Source of the DNA: Bacillota bacterium
Lineage (GTDB): Bacteria; Bacillota; Clostridia; Lachnospirales; CAG-274
Reading direction: 5' to 3'
Assembly: GCA_017543265.1 (NCBI GenBank)
Contig: JAFYGI010000048.1
Coordinates: 1-64,000, forward strand
Length of the DNA: 64,000 nt
Shown: positions 45,475-55,042 of the stretch, in pieces
Layout: every line of letters begins with the position of its first letter
Position numbering within the stretch: position 1 is the stretch's first letter
The notes under the pieces: generated by a model
What the model was told of the DNA's origin: nothing
Seen by the model: only the letters and a program-made list of their open reading frames with translations
Databases searched by the model: none
Position numbers and translations under genes: made by a program

Positions 45475-46011
45475 TTACGACATCGGATCCATGTCCGTAT
45501 GCGCCTTTATCAGCTCGTTTATTTTTTCCTTTTGTTCCTTTGTAAGCACCGCCGAGACCTGCTGTGCGCCGTAAATGTTGGCGTATGTGCCGCCGTCGGC
45601 CAGGGTGTATATGTATACCCTTGTGTCGCCGTCCGTGAACCACACATTGTTGTCGCCGTCATAGCAGCCTATCTCCTTGGGCGCCGCATTTATCATCTCC
45701 ACCAGTTCCTTTGCCTCGTCCTTGGTCAGCACCGCCTCGTTGGGGTCGGATGTGTCCTGCGACCTTGTAAAAAAGAACAGCTTTCTTTTGTCTATGCCGC
45801 CAAGCTTTAATTCCTCTGCGGAGACCTCCTCTTCGGTCGTGTCTTCGGCGGACGTTTCCTCGGTCGTCTGCTCCGTTTGCTCCTGTGTCTGCTCCTGTAC
45901 GGCACTCTCGTCTGTCTCGGGCGCATCGGCCGTGTTCTCCGATGCACCGCAGCCCGTAAAGGCAAGCATTGCGGCCAGCACCGCCATACCCGTTAAAAAT
46001 CTTTTTTTCAT
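45475..46011 (-). CDS. Lipoprotein of unknown function, paralogue 1
   Basis: 178 residues from ATG 46011, GGGAGTGAC upstream. Lipoprotein signal peptide with lipobox near LAFTGC (C about residue 21), then a very acidic Thr/Glu/Gln linker (about 25-70) and a compact C-terminal domain (KLFFFTRSQDTSDPNEAVLTKD, CYDGDNNVWFTDGDTRVYIYTL, VSAVLTKEQKEKINELI). The C-terminal domain aligns closely with the neighbour at 46034, so the two arose by tandem duplication. Family unrecognised; probably exported and membrane-tethered. Confidence 0.8.
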   Translation of the reverse strand: MKKRFLTGMAVLAAMLAFTGCGASENTADAPETDESAVQEQTQEQTEQTTEETSAEDTTEEEVSAEELKLGGIDKRKLFFFTRSQDTSDPNEAVLTKDEAKELVEMINAAPKEIGCYDGDNNVWFTDGDTRVYIYTLADGGTYANIYGAQQVSAVLTKEQKEKINELIKAHTDMDPMS

Positions 46012-46033
46012 ATCTGTCACTCCCTTTTGACCG

Positions 46034-46501
46034 TCAGAACGGATCGACACCCGTTTCCGCCTTTATCATTTCGTTTATCCTGTTTTTCTGCTCCGCGGTA
46101 AGCTCCGCCGAGATATCCTGACTGCCGCATATGCTTACGGCGGCCTTGCCGTCGGGCAGGGTCAGTATGCCGACCTTTGTGTCGCCGTCCGTAAACCATA
46201 TGTCATAATCCCCGTAGGTGCATTCCGTGCCCTTTTGCGCGGAGTTTATCATACGCACCACCTCGGCGGCCTCTTTTTCGTCAAGCACCGCCTCACGCTG
46301 TATGGCCGTACCCTGAAAATCGGTGTTAAAGCTGAGCTTGTTTTCGTCTATGCCCCTTAATTTGTAGTCCTTGCCCGCAGCGGGGACTTCATCCAATATC
46401 TCCTCATCCTCCGCAGGCTCCTGCGCCGTGTCCTGTGCCGTGCCGCAGCCCGTAAAGGCAAGCATAGCCGCAAGCGCAAGTGTAAATATGTAGCGTTTCA
46501 T
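46034..46501 (-). CDS. Lipoprotein of unknown function, paralogue 2
   Basis: 155 residues, first gene of the cluster leading into pheA. Lipobox LAFTGC with C near residue 19, then an acidic spacer (about 22-45) and the same C-terminal domain as paralogue 1 (IDENKLSFNTDFQGTAIQRE, YGDYDIWFTDGDTKVGILTL, ISAELTAEQKNRINEMI). Shorter acidic linker than its partner. Ribosome site GAGGAAG; promoter at 46539-46566. Confidence 0.8.
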   Translation of the reverse strand: MKRYIFTLALAAMLAFTGCGTAQDTAQEPAEDEEILDEVPAAGKDYKLRGIDENKLSFNTDFQGTAIQREAVLDEKEAAEVVRMINSAQKGTECTYGDYDIWFTDGDTKVGILTLPDGKAAVSICGSQDISAELTAEQKNRINEMIKAETGVDPF

Positions 46502-46538
46502 TTTTTCTTCCTCTTTTGTGTATAAAATCTTTACCCTA

Positions 46539-46566
46539 ATTATACCACATTTTAAAAAACTGTAAA
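46539..46566 (-). promoter_or_regulatory. Promoter of the lipoprotein-pheA-gdpP-dnaB cluster
   Basis: TTTACA (46566-46561), 16 bp, extended TGG-TATAAT (46544-46539) on the minus strand. Confidence 0.75.
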
Positions 46567-46648
46567 GATACTATTTACCTGCAAAGAAAAATATGATATG
46601 CTATAAATGTATAAATATCAGCAAAAATAATATTCAGGCGATGAAAAT

Positions 46649-47317
46649 ATGATAAAAATTGATAAAATAAACACGGCCGAGGCGCTGCGGTATATGTGCG
46701 CGGCGGATGCGGCCGACCCGATTTTGATACAAAAGGTCGAAGCTACGGCGGCGGAGCTTTTAAAGATCATCAAGCCCGTATATACTTACAAAATTTTCCC
46801 GATAGAGTTTAGCGAAAGCGGTATTTTGCTTTCGGGGACAAGCCTTGTGCTGACAGGGAAGTCGGCAAGGGAGCATTTTTCGGGCTGTCACAGCGTTATT
46901 GCAATGGCGGCTACGCTTTCGGGCTTTGCCGACAGGTTTATCCAAACTGCGGAAATAAGCGATATGGCAAAGGCACTTATAGCCGACAGCCTGTGTACCG
47001 CGGCGATAGAGCAGGTCTGCGATATTGCCGAGAGTGAGATAATGTCTGCACTGCCCAAGGAAAATTATTATACCTGGCGGTTTTCGGCGGGCTACGGCGA
47101 TCTGCCGCTTGATATCCAGCCCCTTATTTTAAGGGTGCTAAATGCCGAAAAGGTGATAGGGCTGACGATAAATGACAGCCTTATTATGCTGCCGAGGAAA
47201 AGCGTGACCGCATTTATAGGCATATCGGACAGGCCGATAGAGAAAAAAAGAAAAGGCTGTGCGTTATGCAGTATGTGCAAGAGCTGTCAATACAGGCAAA
47301 AAGGCACACATTGTTAA
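46649..47317 (+). CDS. MetH activation-domain protein with Cys-rich tail
   Basis: 222 residues. The fold matches the vitamin-B12-dependent methionine synthase activation domain (DLIMLPRK, the SAGYGDLPLDIQPLILRVLNA active region, LPRKSVTAFIGISDRP). In MetH this domain carries the S-adenosylmethionine-dependent reactivation of cob(II)alamin; here it is a separate protein 48 nt upstream of a MetH that lacks it. The last 20 residues are CALCSMCKSCQYRQKGTHC, five cysteines that may bind iron-sulfur or zinc and supply electrons. That role is inference. Start ATG 46649 is preceded by an unconvincing ribosome site. Confidence 0.9.
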   Translation: MIKIDKINTAEALRYMCAADAADPILIQKVEATAAELLKIIKPVYTYKIFPIEFSESGILLSGTSLVLTGKSAREHFSGCHSVIAMAATLSGFADRFIQTAEISDMAKALIADSLCTAAIEQVCDIAESEIMSALPKENYYTWRFSAGYGDLPLDIQPLILRVLNAEKVIGLTINDSLIMLPRKSVTAFIGISDRPIEKKRKGCALCSMCKSCQYRQKGTHC

Positions 47318-47364
47318 ACGTATGCAGAGACGGCGTCAGCCCCCAAAAGAAAAGGAGAGTATGT

Positions 47365-49722
47365 ATGACATTCAAAGAACTGTTAAAAAATAAATTTGTA
47401 TACCTCGACGGCGCAATGGGCACCATGCTCCAGCGTGCAGGCCTCAAAACAGGCGACATCCCCGAGCTATTAAACCTTACCTCCCCCGAGGTGGTTTTTG
47501 ATATCCACAAACAGTATATCAACGCGGGCAGCAACATCATCTACGCCAACACATTCGGCGCAAACGGCTATAAATTAAAGAGCTGCGGCCACTCCGTTGC
47601 AGAAGTCATCGGCGCGGGCATCCAAAACGCAAAAAAGGCCTGCGCGGGCACCGACACCCTTGTTGCACTTGATATAGGCCCCATAGGCCAGCTTCTGGAG
47701 CCCACGGGCAGCCTGACCTTTGAAGCGGCTTATGACATTTTTAAAGAACAGATTGAAGCAGGCAAGGCCGCCGATCTGATAGTATTTGAGACCATGACCG
47801 ACCTTTACGAGGTAAAGGCCGCTGTGCTTGCGGCAAAGGAAAACTGTGACCTGCCCATCATCGTCACTATGACCTTTGAGGAAAACCACCGCACGTTCAC
47901 GGGCTGCAGCGTTTCCGCTATGGCGCTTACATTACAGGGCCTTGGCGTTGATGCCATAGGCATAAACTGCTCGCTCGGCCCCAAGGAGCTTTTGCCCGTT
48001 GTGGAAGAGCTGCATAAATGGTGCAAAATACCTATGGCGGTAAAACCGAACGCAGGCTTGCCCGACCCCGCTACGGGCGCATACAATATCACAAAGGATC
48101 AGTTTGCCGATTATGTGGCGCAAATGGCAAATTTCGGCCTTAAAATAGTAGGCGGCTGCTGCGGCACCGACCCCGACTATATCCGCGCCACAATAGCCCG
48201 TCTTGAAAACACCGTGGCAACAGCGCCGCAAAAATTGCTCCCGACCGCGCTCTGCTCCTACAGCAATACCGTTTTGGTGGACAGACCCCGCATTATCGGC
48301 GAGCGCATCAACCCCACGGGCAAAAAGCTTTTAAAAGAGGCACTTAAAAACAACGATATAAACTATATTTTAAACCTTGCCATTTCGCAGGCACAGGCGG
48401 GCGCAGACCTTTTGGACGTAAATGTGGGTCTGCCCGGCATTGACGAAAAGGAAATGATGAAACGCGCCGTAAAGGCCGTACAAAGCGTGACCGACCTGCC
48501 GCTGCAAATAGACTCCACCATACCCGAGGTTCTGGAGGCGGGTCTTCGCGTATACAACGGCAAGCCGCTTGTAAACAGCGTAAACGGCGAGGAAGAGTCC
48601 TTAAACAAAATTTTGCCGATAGTCAAAAAATACGGTGCGGCGGTGCTGGGTCTTGCCCTTGACGAGGGCGGCATACCACCAAAGGCCGAGCAGCGTTTTG
48701 AAATTGCAAAAAAAATTATGGAGCGTGCCCTTGCAATAGGCATCCCGAAAGAGGATATCTATATCGACTGCCTTTGCCTGACCGCCTCGGCACAGCAGGA
48801 GGCCGTTATGGAAACGCTTAAGGCGATAAAAATGGTAAAGGACGAGCTTGGTCTTAAAACCGTACTGGGCGTGTCGAATATCTCCTTCGGTCTGCCGCAG
48901 AGGGGTCTTGTAAACAGCACATTTTTGACTATGGCCATGAGCTACGGCCTCGACCTTGGCATAATAAACCCCAATATCAAGGAAATGACGGGCGCAGTAC
49001 GCGCTTTCAGGCTGTTAAAGGGCTATGACAAGAACTCCGTTGACTTTATCGAGGCCTACAGCGAGGTCGAGGATGCCCCCAAGCCCGCCGCCGCAAGCAC
49101 GGATATGACACTTGATTACGCCATACACAAGGGCTTGAAAGAGGATGCCCGCAGAATAACCGAAAAACTGCTTGAAACGCAGGATTCAATGGAAGTGGTA
49201 AACGGCATTATCGTCCCCGCGCTTGACAGCATCGGTGCGCTGTTTGAAAAGGGCAAAATTTTCCTGCCGCAGCTTATCCTTTCCGCAGGTGTGGCGCAGG
49301 AGGCCTTTGAGGTCATCAAGAAAAAAATGATAGAAGCAAATAACGCCCCCGTCAGCAAGGGCAAGGTAATTCTTGCCACCGTCAAGGGCGATATACACGA
49401 TATAGGCAAAAATATCGTCAAGGTTTTATTGGAAAATTACGGCTATACCGTTGTGGATCTGGGCAAGGACGTGCCCTACGAGGCCGTTGTCGAGGCCGTT
49501 ATAGAACACGATGCAAAATTGGTGGGTCTCAGCGCCCTTATGACAACTACCCTTGTTTCTATGGCGGAAACGATAGAGCTTATAAGACAAAATCAGCTTG
49601 ACTGCGAGGTCGTGGTGGGCGGTGCTGTCCTTACTCCCGATTACGCTAAGGAGATCGGCGCAGATTACTACGCAAAGGATGCAAAAGAGACTGTTGATAT
49701 AGCTAAAAAGGTTTTGGGATAA
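47365..49722 (+). CDS. metH: Cobalamin-dependent methionine synthase lacking the activation domain
   Basis: 785 residues from ATG 47365 after AAAGGAG. Homocysteine-binding domain (1-290) with zinc cysteines in INCSLGP (near 198-205) and GGCCGTDPDYIRA (near 264); pterin (methyltetrahydrofolate) domain (about 310-560; IIGERINPTGKKLLKEAL, DVNVGLPGIDEKEMM); cobalamin cap and binding domain (about 580-785) with DIHDIGKN, H678 being the cobalt ligand. The fourth, SAM-binding domain of E. coli MetH is absent and encoded separately upstream. No methylenetetrahydrofolate reductase gene is in the window. Terminator at 49731. Confidence 0.97.
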   Translation: MTFKELLKNKFVYLDGAMGTMLQRAGLKTGDIPELLNLTSPEVVFDIHKQYINAGSNIIYANTFGANGYKLKSCGHSVAEVIGAGIQNAKKACAGTDTLVALDIGPIGQLLEPTGSLTFEAAYDIFKEQIEAGKAADLIVFETMTDLYEVKAAVLAAKENCDLPIIVTMTFEENHRTFTGCSVSAMALTLQGLGVDAIGINCSLGPKELLPVVEELHKWCKIPMAVKPNAGLPDPATGAYNITKDQFADYVAQMANFGLKIVGGCCGTDPDYIRATIARLENTVATAPQKLLPTALCSYSNTVLVDRPRIIGERINPTGKKLLKEALKNNDINYILNLAISQAQAGADLLDVNVGLPGIDEKEMMKRAVKAVQSVTDLPLQIDSTIPEVLEAGLRVYNGKPLVNSVNGEEESLNKILPIVKKYGAAVLGLALDEGGIPPKAEQRFEIAKKIMERALAIGIPKEDIYIDCLCLTASAQQEAVMETLKAIKMVKDELGLKTVLGVSNISFGLPQRGLVNSTFLTMAMSYGLDLGIINPNIKEMTGAVRAFRLLKGYDKNSVDFIEAYSEVEDAPKPAAASTDMTLDYAIHKGLKEDARRITEKLLETQDSMEVVNGIIVPALDSIGALFEKGKIFLPQLILSAGVAQEAFEVIKKKMIEANNAPVSKGKVILATVKGDIHDIGKNIVKVLLENYGYTVVDLGKDVPYEAVVEAVIEHDAKLVGLSALMTTTLVSMAETIELIRQNQLDCEVVVGGAVLTPDYAKEIGADYYAKDAKETVDIAKKVLG

Positions 49723-49730
49723 GGCCCCTA

Positions 49731-49769
49731 AAAAAGCGGGACAGGTGTTTGATGCCTGTCCCGCTTTTT
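49731..49769. terminator. Bidirectional terminator between metH and gpx
   Basis: AAAAAGCGGGACAGG / CCTGTCCCGCTTTTT, 15 bp, 9-nt loop. Shares GGACAGG with hairpins at 50705 and 52636. Confidence 0.95.
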
Positions 49770-50310
49770 ATAACAGCTCTTCTATTTTTGCTTTTACCTT
49801 TTTCATATTCGTTGTAGGCTCAAATCTTGCGGTTATATTTCCCTCTCTGTCTATCAAAATTTTTGTGAAGTTCCACTTTATGTCATTGCCCTCTTTATAG
49901 TTTTTGTTGAATTTTTTCAGTACAGCCGAAAGCATAAGCCCCATCGGATTTTTGTCAAAACCCTCAAACACGGTGTTCTCCACTATCCATTTGTACAGCG
50001 GGTCAGCGTTTTCACCGTTTACATCTATTTTTGAAAACTGCGGGAAAGTCATACCGAAACGTCCCGTACAAAATGTGTGTATCTCCTCGTCCGTTCCCGG
50101 TGCCTGGTTTGCAAACTGGTTGCACGGAAAATCAAGTATCTCCAATCCGTCCTTTTGGTGTTCGTCATACAGTTCCTGCAGATCTTCGTACTGCGGTGTA
50201 AAACCGCAGCCTGTAGCTGTATTTACTATAAGAAGCACCTTACCCTTGTATTCCCCCAAAGAGACCTCGCTGCCGTCCATTGCTTTTACCTTAAAATCAT
50301 ATATCGACAT
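49768..50310 (-). CDS. gpx: Glutathione-peroxidase-family thiol peroxidase
   Basis: 180 residues, thioredoxin fold. Peroxidatic C35 (NTATGCGFT), then FPCNQF (61-66) with Q65 and WNFTKILID near the C-terminus supply the conserved Gln, Trp and Asn. Bacterial members use thioredoxin rather than glutathione and detoxify peroxides; cytoplasmic. Ribosome site CAAGGGGG is just upstream of ATG 50310. Its own promoter lies at 50356-50384. Catalytic Cys, not Sec, is encoded. Confidence 0.95.
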   Translation of the reverse strand: MSIYDFKVKAMDGSEVSLGEYKGKVLLIVNTATGCGFTPQYEDLQELYDEHQKDGLEILDFPCNQFANQAPGTDEEIHTFCTGRFGMTFPQFSKIDVNGENADPLYKWIVENTVFEGFDKNPMGLMLSAVLKKFNKNYKEGNDIKWNFTKILIDREGNITARFEPTTNMKKVKAKIEELL

Positions 50311-50355
50311 AATTTTGTCCCCCTTGCAGTTTCATTTTAACTTGTTTACAGTCGT

Positions 50356-50384
50356 ATTGTACACAATTTTATTGCACTTGTCAA
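50356..50384 (-). promoter_or_regulatory. Promoter of gpx
   Basis: TTGACA (50384-50379), 17 bp, TACAAT (50361-50356) on the minus strand. Confidence 0.85.
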
Positions 50385-50596
50385 GTCTTTAAGCTAACGG
50401 AGATTTTGGAAATATTTAAAAATTGGGTCGAAGATTAAAGGAAACCGGAGTCAAAGTCATACAGGAGACGGTTCTGTGTATGACCTCTTGAAACGCTGTA
50501 CCGTATTTCCTGCGCACTTGATGTCAACATGAGTGATATAATCAAAGAAATTGAAAGCTCCATAAATAACAACACAAATGATCCACATTAAAAAAC
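50385..50596. other. Non-coding stretch with one strong hairpin
   Basis: No ORF is supported. GTCATACA (50456-50463) and TGTATGAC (50477-50484) form an 8-bp stem with a 13-nt loop. The preceding A/G-rich sequence faintly resembles a degenerate group II intron end but I do not call it. Confidence 0.4.
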
Positions 50597-50662
50597 AAAA
50601 ACAGCGGACATATCTTCTCGACAGGAAAAATATTCTCCGGGAGATATATCCGCTGTTTTTTT
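50597..50662. terminator. Terminator-like hairpin, bidirectional
   Basis: ACAGCGGA (50601-50608) and TCCGCTGT (50649-50656), extended by A and T runs. Its left arm ACAGCGGACATATCT is nearly the same as the one at 6683. It has no obvious gene on either side; it may be an element end. Confidence 0.65.
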
Positions 50663-50704
50663 GACCGATCAACAGATGCGTAAATAAACCGTCACCCTTG
50701 TATA

Positions 50705-50728
50705 GGGACAGGGGTCAGCCCCCGTCCC
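50705..50728. repeat. GGGACAGGGG hairpin
   Basis: GGGACAGGGG TCAGC CCCC-GTCCC forms a near-perfect hairpin just after the stop of the GLUG gene at 50750. No T-run follows; it shares GGACA-GGGTCAG with the hairpin at 27125. Confidence 0.6.
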
Positions 50729-50749
50729 GCGTTATTACTCTGCTTATTT

Positions 50750-52246
50750 TCACCCATAAACATAGGTCCCGACAGTCATATCTACCCTGCCGCCCCTTGC
50801 CAGTATATCCAGCAGCATGGACGCATCCTCATCGGTAACGGTGCCGTCCGAATTTATGTCGCCGTAAACGCCGTCCTGTCCCGCTGCGGACGAGGTCTCT
50901 ATGGGCATTTTATACTCGTTTGATGCACTTTTATTGAGTATTTGTATAATATCCTTTATATCCACCGTTTTGTTTGCATCCGTATCGCCGAGTGTACGGC
51001 AGGTCTTGTGCAGGTCGTCCTCGGTATTTGCGTATTCGTCCTTTAAAATGTGTCGGTAAACGATACCTCGCGATGCGTCCTGAAGATAGGGATAGCTGTC
51101 CGAGCCGATATTCTGCCGCCAAGCGCTGTTTAACGGGGCGCTGCTGCCGTTGAGTATATACGCGGCCTTGCCCGAGGCAAATTCCTGCGCGGAAAGCTCT
51201 ATGCCGATAGGATGCTCCTCTTTTTGGCCGTTAATGGGTATGCCGTAAACAAAAGACTCTGTTTTGTCTGTCGCCGTACCCTCGAGATAACAGCAGTTTT
51301 GCGCATCCACGCCGCCGTTTTCGTGTCCCGCTATGCCGTATGTCTTTGCCGCACTCATCTGTCCCGTATTATAGCAGCCCGTAAGCGTGTTATAGCTTCT
51401 CATCATCCATGCGTAATTGCCGTTTGAGCCCGATGATTCATAATATTCCGAAAAGCCGACAATACCACCCGCCTTTTCGACCGCCGTTACATTGCCCGTA
51501 TTAATACAGTTTTTAACATGGTCGTTATAGCTTTCGGCGGATAAAAAGCCGATAATGCCGCCTGCGTATTTCACACCGCGTACAGTACCGCAGTTTTCAA
51601 GTTCTCTCAGTGGTTGGCTTGAACGTTCCGCATAGCCGATAATGCCGCCCGTATAGTCCGTACCGATGACCTCACCGTAATTTTTGCAGTCCGCAAAGTT
51701 TGACCTTGAATTATGCCAACCGGCAATGCCGCCCGTGCTTGCGCCGTCCGTATAGGAAACGACCGTGCCCTTGTTGATACATCTGTATAAAAATTCGCAT
51801 TGATTATAGCCCACTACCGCACCGGCATACTTTGTGCCCTCTATATAGGACTTTTCTATAACTATGCTGTCAAGCGATGCATTTTGACCCGTGCTGCCAA
51901 AAAGTCCCGCATACTCCTTGCCCTTGACATAAAGCCCCGAGATGGTATGGTAATCGCCGTCAAATTTTCCGTTAAAGTCCATTATCGGCTCCCATTCCTC
52001 GACATTTGTGCTGTTTGCGGTGACCTCGCCGCCGTTTAACACAATATCGTCGGTAAGCCTTGCATAGGCATTGTCCGACCCGTTGTCGCGGCAATACCCC
52101 GCAAACCAATAAAGGTTTTCGGGCGAAGAGATATTGTAATATCCCGCCGTTTTGGTCGGTTCCTCCGGCACGGTCTGTGCATAAGCACACAGCGAAAATG
52201 CCGCCGTAAAAATAAGCGCCGCTGTTGTTGAGATAAGTTTTTTCAT
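50750..52246 (-). CDS. Secreted GLUG-repeat protein with dockerin-like C-terminus
   Basis: 498 residues. Signal peptide (1-23, AYA-QT), then a GLUG array (about 85-330) with repeated GG-I-G-type turns: GKFDGDYHTISGLYVKGKEY, AGLFGSTG, TGGIAGW, TGGIIGYA, AGGIIGFL, AGGIVGFS. It has more GLUG repeats than the paralogues at 34734 and 36677. The C-terminus (about 418-480) has two dockerin-type loops (LGDTDANKTVDIKDIIQ; YGDINSDGTVTDEDA). No catalytic residues seen; likely a scaffold-borne surface or carbohydrate-binding protein. Promoter not clear; the first 21 codons contain the ribosome site AAAGGAG. Confidence 0.85.
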   Translation of the reverse strand: MKKLISTTAALIFTAAFSLCAYAQTVPEEPTKTAGYYNISSPENLYWFAGYCRDNGSDNAYARLTDDIVLNGGEVTANSTNVEEWEPIMDFNGKFDGDYHTISGLYVKGKEYAGLFGSTGQNASLDSIVIEKSYIEGTKYAGAVVGYNQCEFLYRCINKGTVVSYTDGASTGGIAGWHNSRSNFADCKNYGEVIGTDYTGGIIGYAERSSQPLRELENCGTVRGVKYAGGIIGFLSAESYNDHVKNCINTGNVTAVEKAGGIVGFSEYYESSGSNGNYAWMMRSYNTLTGCYNTGQMSAAKTYGIAGHENGGVDAQNCCYLEGTATDKTESFVYGIPINGQKEEHPIGIELSAQEFASGKAAYILNGSSAPLNSAWRQNIGSDSYPYLQDASRGIVYRHILKDEYANTEDDLHKTCRTLGDTDANKTVDIKDIIQILNKSASNEYKMPIETSSAAGQDGVYGDINSDGTVTDEDASMLLDILARGGRVDMTVGTYVYG

Positions 52247-52360
52247 TTTGTTTCTCCTTTATTTTTCTTTTTAAAACCTGCCTTTTCACATCCCAATATA
52301 CCCCTTGATTTTATTATACTGCAAAAAATTATAATGCGCAAGTGCGAATTTTTAAACATT

Positions 52361-52389
52361 TTGCAGACGGAAGCGATATGCGGTATAAT
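52361..52389 (+). promoter_or_regulatory. Promoter of a broken small gene
   Basis: TTGCAG (52361-52366), 17 bp, TATAAT (52384-52389), directed into 52426. Confidence 0.75.
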
Positions 52390-52425
52390 AATATAAAACA
52401 AACGACATTTGTGGAGATTGATCTT

Positions 52426-52618
52426 ATGAAAAAGAAAAAAATAACGGCCAAAGCTTACGGAGGAGGATACGGCCTCCGTCACGCCGGCGGAAAAGGGGGC
52501 ATATCTTTCCATACAAAACGCCCGCGACATCCATTACGGGGACGAACGCTCGCTTTTTGCCTCGGACAAGGTATTTGCCAATTTCCGCGCCGTTTCGGCG
52601 GGCGGCATAGCCGAATGA
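52426..52618 (+). pseudogene. Frameshifted small protein gene of unknown function
   Basis: ATG 52426 has GGAG 9 nt upstream and a promoter at 52361. It reads MKKKKITAK, then the coding-like frame shifts by one base at about 52453: from CTT 52454 the frame continues as LTEEDTASVTPAEKGAYLSI, then QNARDIHYGDERSLFASDKV and on to TGA 52618. Removing one base gives a 63-residue protein with codon use like the neighbours. A palindromic terminator follows at 52631. Family unrecognised. It may be a real recent frameshift, an assembly error or an overlapping translation. Confidence 0.55.
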
Positions 52619-52630
52619 TATAAAGCACGC

Positions 52631-52664
52631 AAAAAGGACAGGTGTACACCTGTCCTCTTTGTTT
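52631..52664 (+). terminator. Terminator of the small gene
   Basis: GGACAGGTGTACACCTGTCC is a perfect 20-nt palindrome (52636-52655), with AAAAA before and TCTTTGTTTT after. Confidence 0.8.
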
Positions 52665-52731
52665 TGGGTCCTGTGCGTTCAAAAACGGTTATTACCCGCA
52701 CAAGTTTTTGCCGCCTTATATTTTCCTTTGC

Positions 52732-52759
52732 AAAAAAAGAGCCGCCGCAAAGCGGCGAC
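52732..52759 (-). terminator. Terminator of gdhA
   Basis: On the minus strand GTCGCCGC TTT GCGGCGGC (52759-52741, one G-U pair) is followed by TCTTTTTTT to 52732. Confidence 0.88.
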
Positions 52760-52801
52760 CCTCATATCATCTATATAAACTCTCCACAGAGTATATAGGC
52801 A

Positions 52802-54264
<1,463 letters not shown>

Positions 54265-54377
54265 CAGAAATTTCAAAATTTATTGAATATTGTTGATTTT
54301 TTTGCATTTTGGGGCGAATTTTGCAATTTTTAATTCAAAACTTGTGCAATTTCACAGAGTGAAAATTGCATTTCGAG

Positions 54378-54875
54378 TTATTGCAAAGCTTTGCCGCACC
54401 TGTACCGCAAAAACATTTCCGTCAATACCATTGTGTGGGCAAGGTCGTATAAAAGGCGCTTGTCGTTCCAGCCCTCGCAGACCTTGTCAAGGCATATCTC
54501 GTCCGCCTCATCCATATCCGTTCTTGCAGCCGCAATAACATCATCCGTCACTTTGTCCGCAAACGCACGGTCGGGGCCTACGGGACGAAGCCCCGGACTT
54601 CCGCTGTACATATTGTCGCGCACCGCCTTTTTGACATAGGGCAGCAGCTTTTTGGCCACACCCGTATACATGGCCTGCATAAGTGCAATATCGCCGCCTT
54701 TGCTGCCAAGCTGTCCCTGCGGCGGCCTGCCGCCCTTTGGTGTCACGCCCGCCCGCGGCAGCGACTCCGCCATTTTTACAATATCCCCCGCCGCCAATGT
54801 TTCCGCGGCATTTTCGCGGTTGAGCATGGCACCCATGTCCGCACTTAATTTGTTGCTGCGATTTTTGTAGTACAT
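54378..54875 (-). CDS. Hypothetical protein
   Basis: 165 residues from ATG 54875, ribosome site AGAGGT. Helical, basic N-terminus (MYYKNRSNKLSADMGAMLN), a Gly/Pro-rich stretch (GVTPKGGRPPQGQLGSKGG) and helical C-terminus (EADEICLDKVCEGWNDKRLL, HTMVLTEMFLRYRCG). No family recognised and no signal peptide or membrane segment. It is 166 nt downstream of the CmpB-like gene, separated by two small hairpins at 54977-55013. Confidence 0.65.
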   Translation of the reverse strand: MYYKNRSNKLSADMGAMLNRENAAETLAAGDIVKMAESLPRAGVTPKGGRPPQGQLGSKGGDIALMQAMYTGVAKKLLPYVKKAVRDNMYSGSPGLRPVGPDRAFADKVTDDVIAAARTDMDEADEICLDKVCEGWNDKRLLYDLAHTMVLTEMFLRYRCGKALQ

Positions 54876-54976
54876 AAATACCTCTATATTTTGCTTGTTG
54901 CCTACATATTACGCAGCACACAGGAAAAACGTGCAAAAAAAAGCCGCCCCGCAGGACAGCCCATTTTTATTCACAA

Positions 54977-55013
54977 CTTTTGGCATAGCCAAAAGCCAAT
55001 TGCTGCGCAATTG
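54977..55013. repeat. Two adjacent small palindromes
   Basis: CTTTTGGC/GCCAAAAG (54977-54995) and CAATTGC/GCAATTG (54997-55013) with 3-nt loops. Typical of intergenic palindromic elements; no T-run. Confidence 0.6.
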
Positions 55014-55042
55014 TCCGCATCTATCTTTGCGGTTGATTGTAT

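Noticed and set aside
50457-50672. A 71-codon minus-strand ORF over the hairpins
   Set aside because: It is created by the hairpin sequence; no ribosome site and no family similarity.
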